Source of the DNA: Acidobacteriota bacterium | GTDB lineage: Bacteria; Acidobacteriota; Terriglobia; Terriglobales; Acidobacteriaceae | Reading direction: 5' to 3' | DNA: 7,315 bases | NCBI GenBank assembly: GCA_021793595.1 | Contig: JAJYSL010000214.1 | Location: 1 to 7,315, forward strand | Part shown: positions 1-5,556 of the stretch, one piece after another | Position numbering within the stretch: position 1 is the first letter of the stretch | How the letters are laid out: each line of letters opens with the position of its first letter | The notes under the pieces: generated by a model | What the model was told of the DNA's origin: nothing | The model's database searches: none | What the model saw: the letters and a program-made list of their open reading frames with translations, nothing else | Translations under genes and position numbers: made by a program

Positions 1-26
1 AAAGCCTGCTTCCATTTTGCCGATTT
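1..26 (+). promoter_or_regulatory. Sigma-28 (FliA-type) promoter of the flgM operon, cut at the window edge
   Basis: Positions 1-7 read AAAGCCT. They are followed by an 11-base spacer (8-18) and GCCGATTT (19-26). The sigma-28 consensus is TAAAGTTT, 11 bases, GCCGATAA. Five of the seven visible -35 bases match, and the first base of the -35 box lies just outside the window. Six of eight -10 bases match. The spacing is exact. Transcription would start near 33, leaving a very short leader before the flgM start at 50. A sigma-28 promoter ahead of flgM fits the known pattern in which the anti-sigma factor is partly under its own target. The box match is seen in the sequence; the function is inferred. 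Confidence 0.65.
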
Positions 27-49
27 ATTGAAATGTGGAGGAATACGCA

Positions 50-346
50 ATGAACCTGTCCGGTATATTGAATGGTCTTCCGGATCTTATGCGTTCGCAG
101 CAGACAGGCAATACAGCGCCTGCAACTTCAAACGCGACTGCATCGCCATCGCAGGCGGCGATTCCAAATGGCGGCAAAACCGACCAGGCGGATCTAAGCA
201 GCAGCGGTCTGGCTGCGGCACAATCCGCATTCTCTGATGTGCGCATGGAAAAGGTGCAAAGCGTCAGCGCTTCGATTGCGGCAGGCACCTATCAGGTGTC
301 CGCGGAAAAGGTTGCCGAAAAAATGATGCAGAGCCTTCTGGGCTGA
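50..346 (+). CDS. flgM: FlgM, anti-sigma-28 factor
   Basis: This encodes a 98-residue protein that binds sigma-28 (FliA) in the cytoplasm and is exported through the flagellar secretion channel once the hook is finished, releasing the sigma factor for late genes. The N-terminal 60 residues are a low-complexity Ser/Ala/Thr/Gln segment, as expected for the disordered, export-competent part of FlgM. The C-terminal part carries the family signature: R65-MEKV, then a Ser/Ala-Ile stretch, AAGTY at 77-81, and a final helix with EKVAEKM ending in LLG. The length is typical for the family. ATG at 50 is chosen because GGAGG lies 8 bases upstream (37-41). An in-frame GTG at 35 would place that ribosome site inside the gene. 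It is the first gene of the operon and is followed by the flgN-like gene and flgK, the usual FlgM neighbourhood. Confidence 0.93.
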   Translation: MNLSGILNGLPDLMRSQQTGNTAPATSNATASPSQAAIPNGGKTDQADLSSSGLAAAQSAFSDVRMEKVQSVSASIAAGTYQVSAEKVAEKMMQSLLG

Positions 347-416
347 AGGTGGCTTGGACAATACATCTGGGCATACGCACGCCAATGCCCGCCGCAGGGA
401 AGATAGGAAAACAAGC

Positions 417-683
417 ATGAGCCGTCTGCAGCAATTGATCGACGACGCGATAACCGCATTGACAGCCCTTGATGCTCCGGCGATGGAGCGAATCCGGCCC
501 GAAGTTCAGTCAATGGCGGCCGTTCCGCTCTCACCGGAAGAGGCTGCGGCGCTGCTTCCCGCGTATCGTCTGCTGGGCGCGTTGTTGCGGCAGTCGGAGC
601 GAAACCTGAAATTGTTCCGCGCCACTTCGGTGGCCGCGCAGCAGGCCCAGGACACGGGCTGCTACGCATTTCCATTGCGATAA
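417..683 (+). CDS. Short FlgN-like protein, probable export chaperone for FlgK and FlgL
   Basis: This encodes an 88-residue protein between flgM and flgK, the position normally held by flgN. FlgN is the cytoplasmic chaperone that keeps FlgK and FlgL ready for export. The sequence looks almost wholly helical: LQQLIDDAITALTAL near the N-terminus, a central helix with SPEEAAALLPAYRLL, and a C-terminal amphipathic helix with LRQSERNLKLF and a Gln/Ala run. An N-x-x-L-F pattern in the last helix is common in FlgN relatives. It is shorter than usual FlgN proteins (roughly 140 residues), so the assignment rests mainly on position and helical character. ATG 417 has AGGA 8 bases upstream (405-408). An in-frame TTG at 354 would add 21 residues that are Arg/His-rich and look non-coding. 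The gene ends in tandem stops, TAA then TGA. It could instead be an unrelated small flagellar protein. Confidence 0.6.
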   Translation: MSRLQQLIDDAITALTALDAPAMERIRPEVQSMAAVPLSPEEAAALLPAYRLLGALLRQSERNLKLFRATSVAAQQAQDTGCYAFPLR

Positions 684-711
684 TGAAGAACTCGGCTTCC
701 ATGCGCTGGAG

Positions 712-729
712 ACGATTTCCCGGAAACGT
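712..729 (+). other. Small palindrome in the flgN-flgK gap
   Basis: TTTCC (716-720) and GGAAA (722-726) are perfect inverted arms around one base. ACG (712-714) and CGT (727-729) extend the pairing with one unpaired base at 715. As RNA this gives a short hairpin of about 7 pairs with a 3-base loop. It lies in the 97-base gap between the flgN-like gene and flgK and could be a processing or pausing site or an operator. No T-run follows, so it is not a standard terminator. Chance is also possible. Confidence 0.3.
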
Positions 730-780
730 TCCTGCTGTGAAAGCCAGAGATGAAGCGGCATTGCGGAGAGGATAGCGACA

Positions 781-2199
781 ATGGCGACACTGAATTCCGC
801 ATTGCAGATCATGACGGGCGCGCTCACGGCCGATCAGTCGGCGCTTGACGTCACCTCCAATAACGTGGCCAACGCGAACACCCCCGGCTATACCCGTGAA
901 GTTCCCTTGTTCCAGGCCAACGATTCGGTCACCATCAACGGGATCTCCTATGGCCAGGGCGTGCAGATGACAGCGACCCAATCCCAGCGCAGTCTGGTTC
1001 TGAATGCATCCGTCCAGCAGCAAACGCAGGCCCAGCAGGCCACCAACAGCCAGTGGACCGCCCTGACGCAAGTGGAAGATATTTTCAACCAGGTAACAAC
1101 CGCGACTAGCGGCAGTACCGGCGTGAACAGCTTGGGCGATCAGGTTAGTAATTTCTTCAATTCGCTGACCGCGTTGGCTGCCAATCCTTCCAGTGTTTCC
1201 CTGCGAGAAAGCGTGCTTACGGAGGCTGGGCAGATGGCCTCCTCTTTCAACAGCGCTGCCTCGCAACTCGGCCAGCAAACTGATTCCTTAAACACCCAGG
1301 TGCAGGACACTGTCGATCAGATCAATCCACTGCTTACATCGATCGCGCAACTCAATCACCAGATCTCCACAGCCGGCCCGACTTCGAATACGGGCCAGAT
1401 GGAAGATCAGCGGCAGTACGATCTTCAGCAGCTTTCGCAATACATCGGAATCAATGTCGTTCCGAATCAAAACAACAGCCTGACTGTGACCACGACCAGT
1501 GGCGCTCTGCTATTGTCCGAGAACCAGGCATTTCAGCTGACCACCAGCAATGTCGGCGGCAGCACCGACGTTTTCAGTAACGCTCCCGGAGCAACGACCG
1601 ACATTACCGCTGCCCAGGCCGGCGGCGGAGGTCAACTGGCCGGGCTGTTGACCGCGCGCGATCAGAACATTCCCTCCATCCTGGGCCAGATCAATACTCT
1701 GGCCTTCGCGGTGGCGAACCAGATCAACTCCGTGCAGACCGCTGGCACAGACTTGAATGGAACCGCCGGGCAACCCATGTTCACAATCTCCGCAACCGAT
1801 CCCGCTGCCAGTCTTTCGGTGGCGCTGACGAATCCATCGTTGATTGCCGCGTCCGCCGCCGGAAACGGCCCGGGAGACAACACCAACCTGGAATCGATGA
1901 TCAATGTTCAGAATCTCGCCACCGTCGGCGGCCAGACACCGGGCAACTATTACGCCTCCTTCATTTCTCAACTCGGGAGCCAGGTGTCCGGGCTGAACAC
2001 TGAAAACCAGGCCCAGCAGGCGTCCTTGACTCAGGTGCAGTCGCAGATTAACTCTCTTTCCAGCGTTTCCCTGAACGAGGAAGCGGCCAACTTGCAAACC
2101 TACGAGCAGGCATACCAGTCCGCATCGCAGGTGTTCAGCATCGTCGATACGCTTGTCATGAGTGCCTTGAATCTTGGAGTTCAGACTGCAGTCGCGTAG
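781..2199 (+). CDS. flgK: FlgK, hook-filament junction protein 1 (HAP1)
   Basis: This encodes a 472-residue protein that is exported and assembles at the hook tip as the first junction layer between hook and filament. The N-terminal rod/hook-type region is clear: LTADQSALDVTSNNVANANT at 15-34, then PGYTRE. SNN.AN.NTPGY is the signature of flagellar rod and hook proteins. A long helical stretch follows (about 70-195). A Gly/Ser/Thr-rich middle (230-400) matches the outer domains. The C-terminal helix carries SLNEEAANLQTYEQAYQSAS (430-449) and VFSIVDTLVMSALNL, which is characteristic of FlgK. The length is slightly below the roughly 550 residues of enterobacterial FlgK, so the outer domain is reduced. 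ATG 781 has GGAGAGGA at 765-772 as ribosome site. FlgL follows after 30 bases. The protein has no lysine, only five arginines and no cysteine, so it is strongly acidic overall. Confidence 0.97.
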   Translation: MATLNSALQIMTGALTADQSALDVTSNNVANANTPGYTREVPLFQANDSVTINGISYGQGVQMTATQSQRSLVLNASVQQQTQAQQATNSQWTALTQVEDIFNQVTTATSGSTGVNSLGDQVSNFFNSLTALAANPSSVSLRESVLTEAGQMASSFNSAASQLGQQTDSLNTQVQDTVDQINPLLTSIAQLNHQISTAGPTSNTGQMEDQRQYDLQQLSQYIGINVVPNQNNSLTVTTTSGALLLSENQAFQLTTSNVGGSTDVFSNAPGATTDITAAQAGGGGQLAGLLTARDQNIPSILGQINTLAFAVANQINSVQTAGTDLNGTAGQPMFTISATDPAASLSVALTNPSLIAASAAGNGPGDNTNLESMINVQNLATVGGQTPGNYYASFISQLGSQVSGLNTENQAQQASLTQVQSQINSLSSVSLNEEAANLQTYEQAYQSASQVFSIVDTLVMSALNLGVQTAVA

Positions 2200-2229
2200 T
2201 TCGGCGATATGTCCGCTTACGAGGAGAGC

Positions 2230-3123
2230 ATGCGAATCGATCCACATTTTGTGCAAAATCTGGTCAGCGCCGCCAACCAAAACGCGGCTAACCAGCAGCA
2301 GTATGGCACGGAGCTTGCAACCGGCGTCAGCGTCAACAGCCTGTCGGACAACCCCTCCGCTGCCTCGCAGGATTTTCTGCTGCGTTCCGAGATAGGCGCG
2401 AACGACAACTTCGTACAAACGGCCAGCGGCGTCACCGGCGCCCTGCAAGTCACCGATACCGCTCTGGGAAGTATCGTCTCGCAGATTACGCAGGCCATCT
2501 CCCTGGCGACCGAGGGCAACAACGGCACGCTGAATTCGAGTGATCGCAGCGCGATCGCCAATCAACTGACCGGGGTCCGGTCGGAGATCCTCTCTCTCGC
2601 CAATACCAGTTATCAAGGGCAGTTCGTCTTCTCCGGCAGTAAGACCTCCACGCAGCCGTTTTCTCTGGATACGAGCACCACTCCATCGACCGTCGTCTAT
2701 TCCGGAGACACGGTACAGAATTCCATTCAGAGTCCTTCGGGTCAGAATTTTGCTCTGAATGTGCCGGGGAATCAGATCTTCGGCTCCGGCACGACCGGAA
2801 TTCTGGCAACTCTGAGCAACCTGATTGCCAGCTTCTCTTCAGGAAACGCCGACATTACTGACACCACCGCCCTGAACACCGATCTCCAAAACATCTCGCA
2901 ACAGCGCGTGATTCTTGACAACTCTATTACCGGGTTGCAGTCCGCCAGTACTTATACGCAAAACCAGACGACGCAACTGCAGGCGGTGCAGAACACGCTG
3001 ATTCAGGCCAACACCACTCAGGTTGCCACCGAATTGAGCGCGTCGGAAACGCAAGGAACCGCGCTGCTCGATACCATTGCGGCTCTCGATCAGGAGCCCA
3101 CATTGTTCACAGTCTTGAAGTAA
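2230..3123 (+). CDS. flgL: FlgL, hook-filament junction protein 3 (HAP3)
   Basis: This encodes a 297-residue exported protein that forms the junction layer between FlgK and flagellin. It is a flagellin-family protein: an N-terminal helical domain starting MRIDPHFVQN, LSDNPSAASQ at 38-47 (the counterpart of the flagellin GADDAAGL segment), EGNNGTLNSSDR at 95-106, then SYQGQFVFSGS at 128-137, a motif typical of FlgL. A reduced central domain (140-210) and a long C-terminal helix region (225-290) follow. The length is close to the family norm of about 300. ATG 2230 is preferred because FlgL proteins usually begin MRI/MRV and GAGGAG lies at 2221-2226, although the spacing is short. An in-frame ATG at 2209 would add seven residues and has no visible ribosome site. 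Only two lysines are present. It is the last gene of the flgM operon and converges on motB. Confidence 0.95.
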   Translation: MRIDPHFVQNLVSAANQNAANQQQYGTELATGVSVNSLSDNPSAASQDFLLRSEIGANDNFVQTASGVTGALQVTDTALGSIVSQITQAISLATEGNNGTLNSSDRSAIANQLTGVRSEILSLANTSYQGQFVFSGSKTSTQPFSLDTSTTPSTVVYSGDTVQNSIQSPSGQNFALNVPGNQIFGSGTTGILATLSNLIASFSSGNADITDTTALNTDLQNISQQRVILDNSITGLQSASTYTQNQTTQLQAVQNTLIQANTTQVATELSASETQGTALLDTIAALDQEPTLFTVLK

Positions 3124-3124
3124 T

Positions 3125-3177
3125 CGCGAGCGGCTCTGATATATACACCTATATCCACCGTTCATTTCGCGCTCGCG
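3125..3177. terminator. Nested inverted repeats between convergent flgL and motB, possible bidirectional terminator
   Basis: CGCGAGCG (3125-3132) and CGCTCGCG (3170-3177) form a perfect 8-base inverted repeat beginning just after the flgL stop. Inside it, GATATA (3138-3143) and TATATC (3150-3155) form a second perfect 6-base repeat around a 6-base loop. The outer stem is followed by TTT on the + strand. The site sits in the short gap between the two converging operons, where a terminator serving both strands would be expected. The outer loop is long (37 bases) and the T-run is short, so terminator function is inferred only. Confidence 0.4.
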
Positions 3178-3209
3178 TTTCGATCTCGCACAGGGCATGT
3201 GGGCAGGCC

Positions 3210-4109
3210 TTAATGGAAACGCGTCACCGCCGAACTCCCTGGGGTAAGTCGCGGCGATCCGGAAGCAACCGCGTGCAATCGAGATCCCGGCAGGAACTGC
3301 CGAGTCCGCCGCGGTGGGCGCGGCAAACCATCCGGTTTCCTTCCCGCGGACGGAACCTCTACTTCCATGGATGGCCGCCGGATGGGAAGCACAATGATAT
3401 CGACCCGCCGATTTTTGCTGCGACCCTCAGCCGTAAGGTTGCTGGCGACAGGGTGATACTGCGCGTATCCGGCTGCGGATAATCGAGCCGGAAGGATCTG
3501 ATCGCGTTCAATGAACAGGCGCGTCAGCGCGGTGGCCCTGGCCGTGGAAAGCTCCCAGTTGTCGGCATATTGAGCGTCGTGGATCGGCACATCGTCGGTA
3601 TGACCCTCAATGCGGACGTCGTATGGGGTTGGAGCGATGGCCCTGCCAATCTCGTTCAGTGCAGGCAAGGAGGATGCGATCGGAATTGCAGAACCGCTCT
3701 GAAAAAATCCGGCGTCGCGCAGGGAAATCAGCAAGCCTGCCCGCCCCAGCGTGACGGTCACAGTTCCATTGGCAATATCAGGCGCCAGCACGCGTTCCAT
3801 CCGGCGCTTCAAATTCTTCAGATCCTCCATGACCAGGGCCATCGACTCCACGTCCTCTGCCGTTGGCGCGGCCCGGGAAGAAACGGTGACGATGCGGATC
3901 AGATTGGGTTGTTTCGTGGTGCCGGGAAAGATCCCCATGCTCCGAAAAGCCGTGCGGATGGAGGTCTCCGCCTCCTGTGTTTTTCTGTGGTCCTGCTGCG
4001 AGCTGGCAAACATCACCACAAAAAAGGCGAAGAGAAGCGTCACAAAGTCGGCATAGGACACCATCCAGCGCTCATGGTTCACGTGCTCCTGCTTTTTTTT
4101 GCGGCTCAT
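3210..4109 (-). CDS. motB: MotB, flagellar motor stator protein
   Basis: This encodes a 299-residue inner-membrane stator subunit that pairs with MotA to form the ion channel and anchors it to peptidoglycan. After a basic, cytoplasmic N-terminus there is one transmembrane helix (about 16-36), starting at WMVSYADFVTLL. Asp21 in YAD is the conserved ion-binding residue. A linker/plug region follows (40-110). An OmpA-like peptidoglycan-binding domain spans about 135-242, with EGHTDDVPI (168-176), NWELSTARA (184-192) and GRSKNRRVDI (229-238). Residues 243-299 are an extra Arg/Pro-rich tail beyond the usual end. The start at 4109 is chosen because MSRKKKQE leads directly into the membrane helix, and its ATG overlaps the motA stop as ATGA, indicating translational coupling. 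An open frame extends upstream inside motA but gives no MotB-like sequence. Whether protons or sodium are used cannot be settled from these residues. Confidence 0.97.
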   Translation of the reverse strand: MSRKKKQEHVNHERWMVSYADFVTLLFAFFVVMFASSQQDHRKTQEAETSIRTAFRSMGIFPGTTKQPNLIRIVTVSSRAAPTAEDVESMALVMEDLKNLKRRMERVLAPDIANGTVTVTLGRAGLLISLRDAGFFQSGSAIPIASSLPALNEIGRAIAPTPYDVRIEGHTDDVPIHDAQYADNWELSTARATALTRLFIERDQILPARLSAAGYAQYHPVASNLTAEGRSKNRRVDIIVLPIRRPSMEVEVPSAGRKPDGLPRPPRRTRQFLPGSRLHAVASGSPRLTPGSSAVTRFH

Positions 4110-4879
4110 ACCTTCACGCCTTCCGGTACCTCTTTCTGCTCCGCAAGAAAGGTCCTTAGTTTTAACTCCACCATGTGCGGATTCATGCCCTCCAGGATGG
4201 AAATGACGCCTTCCAGCATCAGCTCCTTTTGCAGATGTTCCGCACGGAAGCGAATCTTGAGCTTTCCTGCGGAAGGGAGGCAAATGATGTTGGCCAATCC
4301 AAGGCCATAGATGGTGGCGACAAACGCCACTGCAATGCCGCGCCCCACTTCGGTGATGTTATCTAGGTGTTGCATCACCTGGATGAGGCCAAGAATGGCC
4401 CCGATAATGCCGATAGTCGGTGAGAACCCTCCCGCGGATTCAAACACGTGCGGAATCCGGTCCTCCGCTTCGCTACGATTGTCCAAATCCAGCTGCATGA
4501 TCTTCCGCAATTCGGCCGGCTCCGTGCCATCGACCGCAAGCATCAGCGCCTGCTTCATGAAGGGATCTGTGACCTTTTCCAGGTCCTCATCGAGAGAAAC
4601 GATCCCGCTGCGCCTCGCTTTGTTGGCAAAGGCCACAAGCTGGTGAACCACAGCCTCTCCGTCCGGCTCTTTGATGAAGAAGACCCGGACCAGATTTTTT
4701 ACTGCCGCCACGACGGTTGAGAGCGGAAACTGTACCATCACCGCTCCGAACGTACCGCCGAACACAATCATGGCGGCAGTCGGCTGCAGAATCTGGCCAA
4801 TCTTTCCTCCTTCCAGCATCATGCCGGTCAGAATGCCGCCGATGGCGAGCAGAATCCCGCCAAAGCTACTTTTGTCCAT
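4106..4879 (-). CDS. motA: MotA, flagellar motor stator channel protein
   Basis: This encodes a 257-residue inner-membrane protein. Several MotA copies surround a MotB dimer and turn ion flow into torque on the rotor (FliG). Four membrane helices are visible: about 6-24, 31-52, 148-170 and 182-204. A large cytoplasmic loop (60-147) carries ARRSGIVSLDEDLE, including Arg90 and acidic residues equivalent to the charged positions that contact FliG. Conserved signatures are SPTIGIIGAILGLIQVM (153-169), with the family proline Pro154, and GRGIAVAFVATIYG (179-192) with Pro202 after it. The length matches the short PomA-like branch rather than the 295-residue enterobacterial MotA. ATG 4879 is preferred over an in-frame ATG at 4945, which would add 22 residues overlapping the flbD 3' end. 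GGAG lies 6 bases upstream of 4879. The stop overlaps motB. Confidence 0.98.
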   Translation of the reverse strand: MDKSSFGGILLAIGGILTGMMLEGGKIGQILQPTAAMIVFGGTFGAVMVQFPLSTVVAAVKNLVRVFFIKEPDGEAVVHQLVAFANKARRSGIVSLDEDLEKVTDPFMKQALMLAVDGTEPAELRKIMQLDLDNRSEAEDRIPHVFESAGGFSPTIGIIGAILGLIQVMQHLDNITEVGRGIAVAFVATIYGLGLANIICLPSAGKLKIRFRAEHLQKELMLEGVISILEGMNPHMVELKLRTFLAEQKEVPEGVKV

Positions 4880-4914
4880 GGCTTGCTCCGCTTGGCTGAA
4901 AAGTCTGACGGGGC

Positions 4915-5253
4915 TTAGTCCGTCTCGCGCCCCCGCCGCCGCCATCTTTCATTCCGATCGTTACGAGTCATGCCTTGGGGAAGAGTCGTAGCGGCAGCCT
5001 GGGTTGCGGAAGCGGTAATAGCAGCAATGGGATGGCTGGGATCGACCGCGACCGTACCGCCAGGAAATGCAGATTGCAAGAGCCGGGCACGAAAGGCGAT
5101 GACGCGTTCGATCAATTCTCGGGTGGACTCTGAGACGACGATCTTATCTCCTGTCACCAGCGTGATGACGGTATCCGGATTTTCTTCCGCATAGCGAATC
5201 AGGTCGCTGTTGACCACCATGTGTTCTCCGTTGAGCCGTGTCAGTTCAATCAT
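4915..5253 (-). CDS. flbD: FlbD family flagellar protein
   Basis: This encodes a 112-residue protein. The first 60 residues are a clear FlbD domain: MIELTRLNGE, VVNSDLIRYAEENPDTVITL, TGDKIVVSES and a final helix (RELIERVIAFRARLL). FlbD proteins of this small type are commonly encoded beside motA and motB, and their exact role is not well established. It is unrelated to the Caulobacter transcription activator also called FlbD. Most family members are about 60-80 residues. Here an Ala/Thr/Pro-rich stretch (64-94) and an Arg-rich end (97-110) are added. ATG 5253 begins exactly at the family start, with CAGGG a few bases upstream. motA begins 35 bases after its stop, so this is the first gene of a flbD-motA-motB operon running divergently from fliC. 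Confidence 0.94.
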   Translation of the reverse strand: MIELTRLNGEHMVVNSDLIRYAEENPDTVITLVTGDKIVVSESTRELIERVIAFRARLLQSAFPGGTVAVDPSHPIAAITASATQAAATTLPQGMTRNDRNERWRRRGRETD

Positions 5254-5293
5254 GGTCCCTGCTTCTCTCTCTGGAGTTTCTCTCTCAAGAGTT

Positions 5294-5320
5294 CTATCGG
5301 CATAGCTAGAGAAAGGATGA
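5294..5320 (-). promoter_or_regulatory. Possible sigma-28 promoter for flbD-motA-motB
   Basis: On the - strand GCCGATAG (5301 to 5294) matches seven of eight bases of the sigma-28 -10 box. At the correct 11-base distance the -35 region reads TCATCCTT (5320 to 5313), only four of eight matches. Transcription would start about 34 bases before the flbD ATG. Stator genes are sigma-28 targets in many bacteria, which fits. The weak -35 box makes this a candidate only. Confidence 0.35.
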
Positions 5321-5373
5321 ACATGTCATAGGACGAATCGAGAGCCTCTTCTTTCAGGACCGATCGGGAGAAG

Positions 5374-5402
5374 ATATTTTGAATATTTTTCGCACGAAAA
5401 TA
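5374..5402. promoter_or_regulatory. A/T-rich UP-like element with direct and inverted repeats upstream of the fliC promoter
   Basis: ATATTTT occurs twice, at 5374-5380 and 5383-5389, nine bases apart. TTTTCG (5387-5392) and CGAAAA (5395-5400) are perfect inverted arms around CA. The pairing extends by further A/T bases if one T is bulged. The block lies directly upstream of the sigma-28 -35 box, where the alpha subunit of RNA polymerase binds A/T-rich UP elements. It stands out from the surrounding GC-rich DNA. A regulator-binding site is the alternative. Confidence 0.45.
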
Positions 5403-5429
5403 TAAAGTGCACCGGCCTAGGGTCGATGA
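5403..5429 (+). promoter_or_regulatory. Sigma-28 (FliA-type) promoter of fliC
   Basis: TAAAGTGC (5403-5410), an 11-base spacer and GTCGATGA (5422-5429) match the sigma-28 consensus TAAAGTTT-11-GCCGATAA at six of eight bases in each box, with exact spacing. Transcription would begin near 5436, giving a leader of about 120 bases before fliC. Flagellin genes are the classic sigma-28 targets, and flgM, the antagonist of this sigma factor, is in the same window. Confidence 0.8.
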
Positions 5430-5556
5430 AAGGGGTGAGCACGAGGTTCCTGACCATGGATGCCCTCGAAGCCGGCACGCAGGCGTTTCAAGCTCCGGTT
5501 GACAGGTCAAGGGCGGGAGGCTCGCAAGTAAAACCACATGTACAGGAGCCAATCGT

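Larger units (their letters stand above)
5254..5556. other. Divergent control region between flbD and fliC
   Basis: This 303-base stretch holds no convincing gene. It contains a possible promoter for flbD (5294-5320), an A/T-rich block (5374-5402), the fliC sigma-28 promoter (5403-5429) and a long fliC leader (about 5436-5556). The leader has a TTGAC/GTCAA palindrome at 5499-5510 and GGA triplets at 5458-5460, 5516-5518 and 5545-5547. The last of these lies inside the fliC ribosome site AGGAG (5544-5548). A 100-codon open frame on the - strand ending at 5250 has no ribosome site and resembles no family I know. Confidence 0.7.

Noticed and set aside
683..775. 30-codon frame starting in a TAATG overlap with the flgN-like stop
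   Set aside because: The overlap looks like coupling, but the peptide is Arg-rich with no recognisable feature and its end runs into the flgK ribosome site. Probably chance.
292..1278. 328-codon open frame on the - strand opposite flgM, flgN-like and flgK
   Set aside because: Low-complexity Arg/Gly/His-rich antisense translation covering three real genes. No support.
1510..2616. 368-codon open frame on the - strand opposite flgK and flgL
   Set aside because: It is the antisense shadow of two well-identified genes, crosses the gene boundary, has no ribosome site and resembles no family.
3570..4310. 246-codon + strand frame opposite motB and motA
   Set aside because: Antisense to two certain genes, with no recognisable domain.
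5499..5504. TTGACA resembling a sigma-70 -35 box before fliC
   Set aside because: No TATAAT-like box at 16-18 bases. The TTGAC belongs to a palindrome in the leader.
5250..5552. 100-codon - strand frame filling the flbD-fliC gap
   Set aside because: It spans the fliC promoter, has no ribosome site and its translation resembles no family. The region reads as regulatory DNA.
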